Source: Streptomyces sp. CB02400 (GTDB lineage Bacteria; Actinomycetota; Actinomycetes; Streptomycetales; Streptomycetaceae). Taken from it: 64,000 nucleotides of DNA. Position numbers and translations under genes: made by a program. The stretch covers positions 141,607-205,606 of the forward strand of contig NZ_LIWB01000017.1 of NCBI RefSeq assembly GCF_001905725.1. Reading direction: 5' to 3'. Below the pieces are notes generated by a model, which worked only from the letters and a program-made list of their open reading frames with translations, made no database searches and was not told the DNA's origin. Shown here piece by piece: positions 5,853 through 14,231 of this stretch; the stretch's first letter is position 1; each line of letters begins with the position of its first letter.

Positions 5853-8440
5853 TGACCGGCCTGATGCACGACGCCGCTTCGGGCGTCACCGGGCACGGCG
5901 TACCGCTCGTCGGGTTGTTCGAGGCGAACGCGGCGCGGCACCCCGCACGCGCCGCCGTGACGCTGGACGGCGTCACCGTCACCTACGGAGCGCTGAACGA
6001 ACTCGCCGACTCGTACGCGGCGCGGCTGCTCGGTCTCGGCCTCGGCGCCGGCGACCGCGCGGTGATCTACGCGGACCTGTCCCTCGACGTCGTAGCGGCG
6101 ACTCTCGGGATCCTCAAGGCGGGTGCATGCCTGGTCACCACGCATCCGACGTTCTCGCGGCGCAAACTGGTCCATCAGACCCGTGCCTGTGACGCCGCCG
6201 TCCTGGTCACCGACCGGGCAGGGGCTCTGGGGGACCTCTTCGCCGACACCGGGCTGTCCGCCGTGCTCCCCCTGGGCACCGGCGGACCGCCCGGCGAGCC
6301 GAGGCCACGGCCGCGTCCGCTCGGGCGCCCCAGGAAGGGGCCGGGCATACCGGTCGTGGGTCCGCCGGCCGCCGTGTTCTACACGTCGGGTTCCACCTCG
6401 TCGCCGAAGGGCGTGACGATCGGCCACCGCACCATGACGGCGGCCTTCGAAGCCGTCACCTCCTCCCTCGGTCACACCGCCGACGACGTGGTGTTGAGCT
6501 GCACGCCCATCGGCTCCGACTTCGGCTTCTACAACATCGTGCTGCCGCTGGCCTTCGGCGGTCGGGTGGTGTTGCTGCGGGGCCTCAGCGCGCGTCCGCG
6601 GGAGGTGTGGGAGACGATCGGCCGCGAGGGTGTCACCGCGGTCCACGGCTTTCCTTCCCTGCTCGCCCATCTGTGCCGGCTCGGCGGCCTCGGCCGGGAC
6701 CCGCGCCCGTCCCTGCGCTTGTTGGCCAGCACCGGACAGCGCCTCCCCGCGGAACACATCAGGACCCTGCGTGAGGCACTCCCCGATGTGCCGATTCACT
6801 CGATGTACGGGCTCACCGAGTGCAAACGCGTGTGTGCCCTGCCGCCGGAGGAGATCGACCGCCGTCCAGGTTCCGTCGGTGGACCCGTCCCCGGTGTGCG
6901 CGCCTACCTCGTGGACGGCACCGGCGCTCTGGTCGAGGAACCCGGTGTGCCCGGTGAGCTGGCGGTCGCGGGCGACCAGGTGATGCAGGGCTACTGGGGC
7001 GACCCCGAGCTGACCGGCCGTGTCCTGCGCACCGGTTTGTTCGGCGAGGACAGGGTGCTGTTCACGGGCGATCTGTTCACCCGTGACGAGGACGGCTTCC
7101 TGCACTGGGTCGCCCGCGGGGACGACACCTTCAGCCGCTCGATGTTCAAGGTGAACCCGCACGAGGTCGAAGCGCGGCTCAGACAGCACCCTTCGGTGGC
7201 CGACGCCGCCGTGGTACCGGTGCCGGACGAGGAGGCGGGGGAGGTGCCCGCGGCCTGTGTCGTGCTCCGTGACAGCCACGCACCCGACGCCGAGGAACTG
7301 CGCCGCCACTGCGCCGAGCGTCTCGACTGGCACATGGTGCCCGCGCTCGTGGTCTTCCACGACGAGCTTCCGCGCACCGAGTCCGGCAAGACCGACCGGC
7401 GGTCCCTGCGGCAGGCACTCACCCAGCCGGCTCCCGGGCCCGTGGGCGACGGTCCCGGCGAGTACGTGGCGTCGTCCTCGATGACCGGCCTCGCCGACCG
7501 CTTCGACGCGATCGCGACCGGGCAGGACCAGGTGCCACGGGTGCCGGTGCGCTCCACGATCCGCGGCGCCGTCACCGACCGCCTCCTCTTGGAGTACCAG
7601 GACGCGATGGTAGAACGCTCAGGTCCGCTCTTCCGGCACTTCCTGGCCAGTGTGCCTGGCGTTCTGGAGGAACTGTCCCGGGTCGGCGTCGCGCTGGCCC
7701 GCCTGGCCGGACGCCGCGTACAGCGTGATGGGCACGGCCTGACCTTCTACGAGGCGGACGCGTTCGACGGCAGCAACGGGCGCACCCTGGCGGCCTTCGC
7801 CGACGGCCGCGTCACCACCCTGACCAGCTCGCCCAACCGGGCCAACGAACGGTGGTTCCGCACCTGGGCGGACCCGGCCCGCTCCCGCTACTTCCCCGGC
7901 TCGCTGTTCCACCTCGACCGCGCCGGGCTGCGGGCGGCGCCGCAGTACGAGCCGTTCCGCGACGGCTTCGACGTGGTCTACGAGACGGCCGCGTTCCAGT
8001 TCTACGGCAAGGACCGCGCGGCGCAGATCGAGCACCTCACCGAGGTGCTCAGGCCCGGCGGCCTGGCGTTCTTCCTGGAGAAGCTGAATCACCCCGACCC
8101 GCTGGAGTACGAGCGCCGGGAACGTGTCAAGGACGAAGTACACAAGGCGCGTTACTTCACCGTCGAGGAGATCGAGCGCAAGCGGCAGGAGATGCTGACG
8201 CGGATGGTGGACGGCCAGGTGGAGTTCGACGACCTGGTGGGGGCGCTCGGCGACCGCTTCTCGCACGTCCACCTCCTGTGGAACGGCACCAACTTCTACG
8301 AGTTCGTGGCGAGTGACGACGCCGGGATGCTCACGGAGTTCCTGGAGCTGGTGGGGCAGCCGTTCATCCCGGACGGTTTCTGCTTCGAGGACCCGGTCGT
8401 GCGCCGGGTCGGAGGGCACGGCGGGACGGTGCCGAGGTGA
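5852..8440 (+). CDS. Adenylate-forming enzyme fused to a C-terminal methyltransferase-like domain
   Basis: An 862-residue bifunctional protein. Residues about 15-530 are an ANL adenylation domain with FYTSGSTSSPKG (P-loop), MYGLTE, GELAVAGDQVMQGYW, LFTGDLF and the catalytic-lysine motif PRTESGKTDRR. Residues about 570-850 look like a class I SAM methyltransferase, with GLTFYEADAFDG and LRPGGLAFFLEKL. The glycine-rich SAM loop is divergent. No LGGxS carrier motif lies between or after the domains. The adenylate may therefore be passed to CoA or directly to an amine. The A8 hairpin reads RGDDTFSRSMFKVNP, unlike common NRPS domains. The gene is coupled to both neighbours by overlapping starts and stops. 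Substrate unknown. Confidence 0.8.
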   Translation: MTGLMHDAASGVTGHGVPLVGLFEANAARHPARAAVTLDGVTVTYGALNELADSYAARLLGLGLGAGDRAVIYADLSLDVVAATLGILKAGACLVTTHPTFSRRKLVHQTRACDAAVLVTDRAGALGDLFADTGLSAVLPLGTGGPPGEPRPRPRPLGRPRKGPGIPVVGPPAAVFYTSGSTSSPKGVTIGHRTMTAAFEAVTSSLGHTADDVVLSCTPIGSDFGFYNIVLPLAFGGRVVLLRGLSARPREVWETIGREGVTAVHGFPSLLAHLCRLGGLGRDPRPSLRLLASTGQRLPAEHIRTLREALPDVPIHSMYGLTECKRVCALPPEEIDRRPGSVGGPVPGVRAYLVDGTGALVEEPGVPGELAVAGDQVMQGYWGDPELTGRVLRTGLFGEDRVLFTGDLFTRDEDGFLHWVARGDDTFSRSMFKVNPHEVEARLRQHPSVADAAVVPVPDEEAGEVPAACVVLRDSHAPDAEELRRHCAERLDWHMVPALVVFHDELPRTESGKTDRRSLRQALTQPAPGPVGDGPGEYVASSSMTGLADRFDAIATGQDQVPRVPVRSTIRGAVTDRLLLEYQDAMVERSGPLFRHFLASVPGVLEELSRVGVALARLAGRRVQRDGHGLTFYEADAFDGSNGRTLAAFADGRVTTLTSSPNRANERWFRTWADPARSRYFPGSLFHLDRAGLRAAPQYEPFRDGFDVVYETAAFQFYGKDRAAQIEHLTEVLRPGGLAFFLEKLNHPDPLEYERRERVKDEVHKARYFTVEEIERKRQEMLTRMVDGQVEFDDLVGALGDRFSHVHLLWNGTNFYEFVASDDAGMLTEFLELVGQPFIPDGFCFEDPVVRRVGGHGGTVPR

Positions 8441-9723
8441 GGGGCGCGGACGCACCCGTCGAGAGCGCCGACCCGGAGGTGCTCGCCGTCCTCGACACGC
8501 TCGTCGGCCGATGGGGCGGCCGGGCCGCCGAGACGGAACGAGAACGCCGGCTGCCGGATGCGACCGTCGCCGAGCTGCTCGACGCCGGGCTGCTCCAGCT
8601 CGCCGCGCCACCACGCTTCGGCGGGCCGGGGCACGGCTGGCCCACAGTGGTGGAGGCGGCCCGGCGTGCGGCCAGGGCCTGTCCGTCCACCGGGTGGGTC
8701 ATCGGAGTCGTCGGCGGACACGCCGCACTGGCCGGGCGGCTACCGCTGACGGCCGCCGAGACCGTCTTCACGGCGGGTGTCCGGCAGGTGTTCGCGACGG
8801 CGTCCGCAGCGGCCGACGGACGTTTCACCCGTGTCCCCGGTGGCTTCGAGGTGGCAGGCCGGTGGCGGTTCTGCTCCGCCGCCGACCACGCCGACTGGTT
8901 CCTCCTAAGCGGCCACGGCGACGATCCGACGGACCGGGTGCTGGTTCCGCTCCCCGCCGGGAAGGTGCGGATCGAGGACGGGTGGGACGTCTGCGGGATG
9001 GCCGGCACAGGATCGCGGGACATCACGGTGGGCCGCGTCTTCGTGCCCGAGGCACTGACCGTCTCCCTGTCGAGCTGCTTCGCCGGGCGGTCGCCGTCCG
9101 GCACCGGGCCCTCGCCGTACTACCTCGACGAGGTGCCGTTCCTGCCGTACGTCAACAGTTGTGTCATCGGCCCGGTGCTCGGCTGCGCCGAGGGCGCCTT
9201 CGCGGCCTGCCTGACCCGGTTCGCGCGGGGCACCGGCGGGTCGCGTCCGCTGGAACAGCCGCTGGTACGGGACGGGCTGACGGAGAGCGCGGCGGAACTG
9301 GCCTGCGCCCGGCACCTGTACGAGGACGTGTGCGCACGCCTGCACGCGGAGGGAACCGCCCGACGGGCCCTTCCCCCCGAGGACGCCGCCGCGATCGGCA
9401 GGGACCGTGCCTATCTGGCCCGCCTGTGCGTCCGCTCCGTACACCGGCTGATCCAGATGGCCGGGACGGCCGCCCACTTCGCCGACGACCCGCTCGCCCG
9501 GCACTGGCGCGATCTGCAGATGATGGCGGCCCACCGAGACCTGAACTGGGCCCGTAACGCGGCGGCGTACGCGTCGGCGGCCTTCACCGCCGACGGGGCC
9601 GGAAGGCCCGGCGACGCCACCGGGCCGGTTCCCGACGGCACGCGGACCACCGGCGGCCCCGTCCCGTCCGGTCCCGACGGCGGGCGGCTGCCCGCCGAGG
9701 AGGGTCGTGGCCAAGCCGTATGA
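8437..9723 (+). CDS. Acyl-CoA-dehydrogenase-fold flavin monooxygenase (group D type)
   Basis: A 428-residue protein of the acyl-CoA dehydrogenase superfamily, in the branch of two-component hydroxylases and N-oxygenases (HsaA, NcnH, DszC, KijD3 relatives). Supporting motifs are ELLDAGLLQLAAPPRFGG in the N-terminal helical domain, GMAGTGSRDITVGRVFVPE in the beta domain and HRDLNWARNAAAY near residue 370. No catalytic glutamate typical of true dehydrogenases stands out. Such enzymes use reduced flavin from a separate reductase, and none is encoded in this operon. The tail after residue 385 is Gly/Pro-rich and looks disordered. The GTG start overlaps the previous stop. It probably hydroxylates or N-oxidises the operon's product. 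Confidence 0.75.
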   Translation: MRGADAPVESADPEVLAVLDTLVGRWGGRAAETERERRLPDATVAELLDAGLLQLAAPPRFGGPGHGWPTVVEAARRAARACPSTGWVIGVVGGHAALAGRLPLTAAETVFTAGVRQVFATASAAADGRFTRVPGGFEVAGRWRFCSAADHADWFLLSGHGDDPTDRVLVPLPAGKVRIEDGWDVCGMAGTGSRDITVGRVFVPEALTVSLSSCFAGRSPSGTGPSPYYLDEVPFLPYVNSCVIGPVLGCAEGAFAACLTRFARGTGGSRPLEQPLVRDGLTESAAELACARHLYEDVCARLHAEGTARRALPPEDAAAIGRDRAYLARLCVRSVHRLIQMAGTAAHFADDPLARHWRDLQMMAAHRDLNWARNAAAYASAAFTADGAGRPGDATGPVPDGTRTTGGPVPSGPDGGRLPAEEGRGQAV

Positions 9724-10952
9724 TCCATCCGCACAAGACTTCCTTCCTGCGGCGGGAGGGCCGTTGGCTGCTGGGCGGCTTCCTGCTGTTCCTGCTCTCC
9801 TCCTTCGGCCAGACCTTCTTCGTCTCGCTCTTCGCCGACGACATCCGTGACAGGCACGGCCTTACCCACGGCTCCTACGGTGTTCTGTACATGGCGGCCA
9901 CCCTGCTCGGCGCGATCGCCCTGACCAGGACGGGGCACCTGGTCGACCGCCACCCGGCGCGCCGGGTCGTCCTCGTGAGTGCGCCGCTACTGGCGCTGGG
10001 AGCCGTGGCGATGACCTGGTCGGCGGACCTCTTCACGCTGTTCGGGGCCCTCGTCCTGCTGCGGCTGTTCGGGCAGGGCATGATGACGCACACCGCGTTC
10101 ACCGTGCTGGGCCGCTGGTTCACCCGGCAGCGGGGACGGGCGGTGTCCCTGGCTGCCCTGGGCCTGAACACGGGCGAGGCGGCCCTGCCCGCCCTGGCCG
10201 TCGCCCTGTCGGGCGCCGCCGGATGGCAGGCCGTGTGGTGGGCGGCCGGCACGCTGGTGACCGCCGTGGGCTTCGCCGTCGCGGCGCTGTTCAGGACGGA
10301 GCGCACACCGCACCCCGCGGACGGCTCCGCGGACCCGGAGGCGCCTGCCGCCGGCTGGACCCGGGCCGAGGTACTGCGGGACCGGTGCTTCTATCCCCTG
10401 CTGCTCGCCACCGCGGCGCCCGCGCTGATCGGCAACACGGTCTTCTTCCACCAGGCCCACCTGGCGGAGACGCGCGGCTGGTCGCTCGGGGTGCTGGCGT
10501 CGGCGTTCCCGCTCTACGCGGTCCTGACCGTGCTGTGCAGTGTGGCCAGTGGTTTCCTGCTGGACCGGATCACCGGGCTCGTGCTGCTGCCGGTCTTCCT
10601 GCTTCCGCTCGGCGGCGGACTGCTGCTGCTCGGTACCGTCACCGCCCCGTGGAGCGCGTACGCCTTCATGGCCCTGTACGGCGTCACCAACGGCCTCTCC
10701 CTGACCCTGTTCGGCGCCGTGTGGCCCGAGGTCTACGGCACCCGGCACCTGGGCGCCATCCGGTCGGTGGTGGTGGCGGTCCTGGTCTTCGCCTCGGCGC
10801 TGGGCCCCGGCGCGGGCGGCCTGCTGCTCGACGCCGGTGTCGGCCAGCCGGTCCAGTTCGTCGCGCTGGGCGGGTACTGCCTCGTGGCGTCCGCGCTCGT
10901 CACCCCCGTCGTCCGGCGGTTGCGAGCCCGCGGCGCCGCCGTCCTGCGCTGA
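9720..10952 (+). CDS. MFS transporter (probable exporter of the operon product)
   Basis: A 410-residue major facilitator protein with about 12 hydrophobic helices spread over the whole length and a central cytoplasmic loop near residues 195-220. The motif GHLVDRHPARRVVL after helix 2 corresponds to the MFS motif A loop (GxLaDrxGrR). Its ATG overlaps the previous stop (ATGA), so it is translationally coupled as the last gene of the four-gene operon. By position it should export the pathway product or give self-resistance; uptake is possible. A weak hairpin (10971-10988) follows the stop. Confidence 0.8.
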   Translation: MIHPHKTSFLRREGRWLLGGFLLFLLSSFGQTFFVSLFADDIRDRHGLTHGSYGVLYMAATLLGAIALTRTGHLVDRHPARRVVLVSAPLLALGAVAMTWSADLFTLFGALVLLRLFGQGMMTHTAFTVLGRWFTRQRGRAVSLAALGLNTGEAALPALAVALSGAAGWQAVWWAAGTLVTAVGFAVAALFRTERTPHPADGSADPEAPAAGWTRAEVLRDRCFYPLLLATAAPALIGNTVFFHQAHLAETRGWSLGVLASAFPLYAVLTVLCSVASGFLLDRITGLVLLPVFLLPLGGGLLLLGTVTAPWSAYAFMALYGVTNGLSLTLFGAVWPEVYGTRHLGAIRSVVVAVLVFASALGPGAGGLLLDAGVGQPVQFVALGGYCLVASALVTPVVRRLRARGAAVLR

Positions 10953-10970
10953 GGGAGCGGCGGCCGGGCA

Positions 10971-10990
10971 GGCGTCGGCCCGGACGCCTT
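10971..10990. terminator. Weak hairpin between convergent MFS and yceI genes
   Basis: GGCGTC (10971-10976) pairs with GACGCC (10983-10988) around a six-base loop, followed by TT only. It is placed between two convergent genes and may act as a weak terminator. Confidence 0.3.
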
Positions 10991-11046
10991 GTCGGGCTCC
11001 GGGCCGTTGCCGTGGTGAACTCGGGACCCCGAAGGGCCGGCGAAGG

Positions 11047-11655
11047 TCACGCCTGCTTGATCGCCGAGATGTCGAAGTTCAGCTTGATCTTGTCGGAGAC
11101 CAGGACGCCGCCCGTCTCCAGCGCCGCGTTCCAGGTCAGGCCCCACTCGGAGCGCAGGATCTCCGCCTTGCCCTCGAAGCCGACGCGCTCGTTGCCGAAG
11201 GGGTCCTTCGCGGCGCCGTTGAACTCCAGGTCGATGGTGAGCGGCTTGGTGGTGCCCAGGATGGTCAGGTCACCGGTGATGCGGTAGTCGTCGCCGCCGA
11301 GGGCCTCCGCCTTGGTGGAGCGGAAGGTCATGGCCGGGAACTCGTCCGTCTTGAAGAAGTCGGCGCTCTTCAGGTGGCCGTCACGGTCGGCGTTGCCCGT
11401 GTCGATGCTCTCCATCACCACGTCGATGGTGGCGGTGGAGGCGGCCGGGTCGGCGCCGTCCAGGTGCAGCGTGCCGGTGAAGTCCTGGAAGCTGCCCTTG
11501 ATGTTGGTGACCATGGCGTGCCGGGCGACGAAGCCGAAGGTGGAGTGCGCGGGGTCGATCGTGTACTCGCCGGTCAGCGCGGCCAGGTCCGGGTTCACCG
11601 CGGTGGTGGTGGTCGCGGTGGCGGTCTCGTTGTCCTTGCGGCCGAAGATGCCCAT
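11047..11655 (-). CDS. YceI-family protein
   Basis: A 202-residue YceI-like lipocalin-fold protein. The family binds polyisoprenoid or amphiphilic ligands in an antiparallel barrel. Visible family motifs are GEYTIDPAHSTFGFVARHAMVT (residues about 27-48), DGHLKSADFFKTDEFPAMTF and GDLTILGTTKPLTIDLEF. There is no signal peptide, so it is cytoplasmic, unlike E. coli YceI. The ATG at 11655 has an AGGAGG site seven bases upstream, so the longer frame starting at 11691 is rejected. It is transcribed divergently from the glycosyltransferase across a 90-bp region holding two similar boxes. Confidence 0.88.
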   Translation of the reverse strand: MGIFGRKDNETATATTTTAVNPDLAALTGEYTIDPAHSTFGFVARHAMVTNIKGSFQDFTGTLHLDGADPAASTATIDVVMESIDTGNADRDGHLKSADFFKTDEFPAMTFRSTKAEALGGDDYRITGDLTILGTTKPLTIDLEFNGAAKDPFGNERVGFEGKAEILRSEWGLTWNAALETGGVLVSDKIKLNFDISAIKQA

Positions 11656-11679
11656 GGTGTTCCTCCTGAGGGGATGAGG

Positions 11680-11738
11680 TTTAATGTTCAACTAACCCAA
11701 CGAGGTCCACCGTAGACCTATTCCCTTTAACTTTCAAC
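11680..11738. promoter_or_regulatory. Paired 13-bp boxes in the yceI / GT4 divergent promoter region
   Basis: TTTAATGTTCAAC (11680-11692) and TTTAACTTTCAAC (11726-11738) match at 11 of 13 bases and lie in direct orientation 46 bp apart. The second overlaps an inverted repeat, ACTTTCA (11730-11736) with TGAAAGT (11747-11753). AT-rich boxes are rare here, so they are candidate sites for a MarR- or TetR-like regulator, or contain promoter elements. The regulator is not adjacent. Confidence 0.45.
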
Positions 11739-11745
11739 ATGTTTG

Positions 11746-13098
11746 GTGAAAGTGGCGAGATTGGGCCGCCGCGACGGGTGGTACCCGCCGGTCGTGTCCT
11801 CGGTCGCGGTCCTGGTGGAGCTGGTGCGGCACGATACGTCGGGCGGCCAGGTGAAGTGCTGGGAGCACTTCGCGCGGAGTGCCGCCCGCCTCCCGGAGCG
11901 CCTGCCCGACGGCTCCGGCGGCACACCTCTCGACCTGACCGTCTACTTCCTCGGTGAACGCGAGCGGGTCGAGCCGCTCTCCCCGCACGTCCGGCTCGTC
12001 ATGCTCCGGCCGGTGCTCAGCTCGGCGGCGACGCGCTCGGCCGACCGCGCGGAGGACGTCTGCGACCTCGCGCCGTACCACCCGCGGCTCGCCGCCCTGC
12101 TGCCCCGCCACGACGTCTGGCACCTGACCCACGGCTTCGCCTTCGCCGCCACCGCCGTACGGCTCCACCGCCACGCGGCCCGGCGGTCCGCCCCACGGCC
12201 CCGGCTCATCGGCTCCGTGCACACCGACGTACCGCTGCTGGCCTCCGTCTACGCCCGCTATCTGGCCGAGCGGTGGCTGCCCGGGAGCCATCCGAGGGTG
12301 GAGGACCTGCTCGCGGACCGGGCCGAGAGCGCGCTGCGCCGACGCCGGGACCGGCTGCTGGACCCCTGCGAACGCGTCCTCGTCCCGACCCCGGAGGGGC
12401 GCGCGGAACTCGCCCGCGTTCTCGGGCCGCACCGGGTCGCCCTGCTGCGCCGGGGTGTCGACCACGAACTCTTCCGGCCCGACCCCACCGCGCGGGACTG
12501 GCTGACACGCGCGTACGGCGTCCCGGACGACCGCCCGCTGGTGCTGTTCGCCGGCCGGCTGGACGCCAGCAAAGGCGTGCCGCTGCTGACCGAGAGCGTC
12601 CGGCTGCTGCGCGCCCGGGGCGACGCCCCGCACCTGGTCATGGCGGGTTCCGGTGCCGAGGAGGACGCCGTACGCCGCAGGCTCGGCCGGGACGTCACCC
12701 TGCTCGGGCCGCTCCCGCAGGACCGGCTGGCGCGGGTGTACGCCGGCTGCGACGTCTTCGCCTTCCCGTCCCGTACGGAGACCAGCGGCAATGTCGTCGC
12801 CGAGGCGATGGCGTGCGGGCTGGCGGTGGTCCTGCCCGAGGGCGCGCACACCACCCGCTGGCTGGCCGCGCCGGGGCTCGACGGCATCGTCGTCCCGGCC
12901 GACTCCCCGGTGGCCTGGGCGGACGCCCTGCACCCGCTGGTCGGCCAGCCCGCCGCGCGGGAGGCGGTGCGGCGTCGGGCCGTGGAGACGTCCCGGACCG
13001 CCCATCCCAGCTGGGACCGGGTACTCGAGGAGGACCTCCTCCCGGTCTGGACCCAGCCGGCCCGTACGCCACGGCGGGCCGGCTTCCGTACGGCTTGA
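11746..13098 (+). CDS. Glycosyltransferase family 4 protein
   Basis: A 450-residue GT-B fold glycosyltransferase. The C-terminal nucleotide-sugar domain begins near residue 265 with LVLFAGRLDASKGVPLL and carries the GT4 acidic motif FPSRTETSGNVVAEAMACG, in which the E-x7-E pair is intact. GVDHELFRPD marks the domain junction. The N-terminal acceptor domain includes HLTHGFAFAATAV and IGSVHTDVP. The acceptor is unknown; relatives transfer mannose or similar sugars to lipids or glycans. The start is uncertain: GTG at 11746 is used, with TTG at 11743 and GTG at 11752 as alternatives, and no clear ribosome site. The gene is divergent from yceI. Confidence 0.75.
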   Translation: MKVARLGRRDGWYPPVVSSVAVLVELVRHDTSGGQVKCWEHFARSAARLPERLPDGSGGTPLDLTVYFLGERERVEPLSPHVRLVMLRPVLSSAATRSADRAEDVCDLAPYHPRLAALLPRHDVWHLTHGFAFAATAVRLHRHAARRSAPRPRLIGSVHTDVPLLASVYARYLAERWLPGSHPRVEDLLADRAESALRRRRDRLLDPCERVLVPTPEGRAELARVLGPHRVALLRRGVDHELFRPDPTARDWLTRAYGVPDDRPLVLFAGRLDASKGVPLLTESVRLLRARGDAPHLVMAGSGAEEDAVRRRLGRDVTLLGPLPQDRLARVYAGCDVFAFPSRTETSGNVVAEAMACGLAVVLPEGAHTTRWLAAPGLDGIVVPADSPVAWADALHPLVGQPAAREAVRRRAVETSRTAHPSWDRVLEEDLLPVWTQPARTPRRAGFRTA

Positions 13099-13211
13099 GC
13101 CGGCGGCCCGCACGGGCACACACCATGGGCGCCTGCGCGCCCGCCGCCGGGTTTCTTCGCCCCCGCCGCCCCTTCCCTTCCCGTCCCCGGGGGCTTCGCC
13201 CCCAGACCCCC

Positions 13212-13282
13212 GTTCGCGCAGTTCCCCGCGCCCCAGGGGCGCGGGGAACTGCGCGAACAGCCACGATGCGGCCCGCAGTCGC
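13212..13282. repeat. Dispersed intergenic repeat with a large palindrome
   Basis: A near-perfect palindrome has 23-bp arms (13212-13234 and 13236-13258) around a single A, centred on CCCCAGGGG. Its right half, AGGGGCGCGGGGAACTGCGCG, is the core of a repeat family also seen near 18,978, 19,154 and 50,885 and twice inside smc. It lies between the convergent GT4 and DMT genes and could act as a bidirectional terminator. Confidence 0.7.
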
Positions 13283-13329
13283 CGTACGACAGAACCACCC
13301 GTGCGCTTCCGCGAACAACCCGGCACCGG

Positions 13330-14208
13330 TCACTCGTCAGCGGCCCGGTGCCGGGCGTGTGACGCCGCGATGACCGGTGACGTGTCCAAGGCCGTGATGC
13401 CCGTTGCGACCAAGGCCAGACCCGCCAGCGTCGCCGCCGAGGCCGGCCAGCCCGTGTGGACCGTCTCGTCGAAGAGGAGCGTGCCCATGGCCACCGCGAC
13501 CACCGGCTCCGTCGCGTCCAGGACCGTCATGGTCGCGGCCAGCGGGCCCTGCTGGAAGGCGCTCTGGATGAGCAGCAGGCCGCCCACGCTGGCCGCGACG
13601 AGGGCGTAGGTCTGCCAGGCGGCCAGGGCCGTGAGCGGTCCGTGCCGGAGCCGGTCCACCGTCGCGGCCAGCAGGACGGACTGGGTGCCCATCACCGCCC
13701 CCGCGGCGAGCGCCGTCGCCGAGGCCCGCCAGGGGCCGGACAGCATCCGCGCGGTCACGAGCGCGCCGCACACCACGGCTGCGACCGCGCCGACGGCCAG
13801 CAGCCAGGACAGCGGGCCGGCCGCCCGGGGGTCGCCGCCGTGCGGGCGGGCGGAGAGCAGCGCCAGCGCCAGTCCCGCCGCCACCGCGAGCGTGCCGGAC
13901 CACTCCCGCCGGCCCAGCCGCAGCCGGTACAGCCGTGCCGACAGCGGGACCGCGAAGACCAGCTCGGCGACGATCAGCGGCTGCACCAGACTCAGCGGCC
14001 CGAACGCCAGCGCCAGCGACTGGAATCCGTACGCCACCACGGCCAGCCCGATCCCGCACAGCCACAGGGGATCCCGCGCCAGCCGCCCCAGCAGCCGCGC
14101 GGTGAGCGCCTCCGCGTCCGGCCGCGTGGCCGCCGCCCACTGCTGCAGGACCCCCGCGACGGCGAAACACACACCGGCGGCGAGCGAGGCGAGGACGGCG
14201 ATCGCCAT
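13330..14208 (-). CDS. DMT-superfamily (EamA-like) membrane transporter
   Basis: A 292-residue membrane protein with about nine or ten hydrophobic segments and two repeated halves, typical of drug/metabolite transporters. Features are VLQQWAAATRP in the N-terminal region, SLVQPLIVAELVFAVPLSARL in the first repeat and MTVLDATEPVVAVAMGTLLFDETV in the second, which matches the EamA terminal helices. The substrate cannot be predicted. The ATG at 14208 lies 23 bases after the stop of the radical SAM gene, so the two probably form one operon. Confidence 0.75.
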   Translation of the reverse strand: MAIAVLASLAAGVCFAVAGVLQQWAAATRPDAEALTARLLGRLARDPLWLCGIGLAVVAYGFQSLALAFGPLSLVQPLIVAELVFAVPLSARLYRLRLGRREWSGTLAVAAGLALALLSARPHGGDPRAAGPLSWLLAVGAVAAVVCGALVTARMLSGPWRASATALAAGAVMGTQSVLLAATVDRLRHGPLTALAAWQTYALVAASVGGLLLIQSAFQQGPLAATMTVLDATEPVVAVAMGTLLFDETVHTGWPASAATLAGLALVATGITALDTSPVIAASHARHRAADE

Positions 14209-14231
14209 GACGGAACAGCCCCGGGAGCGGG

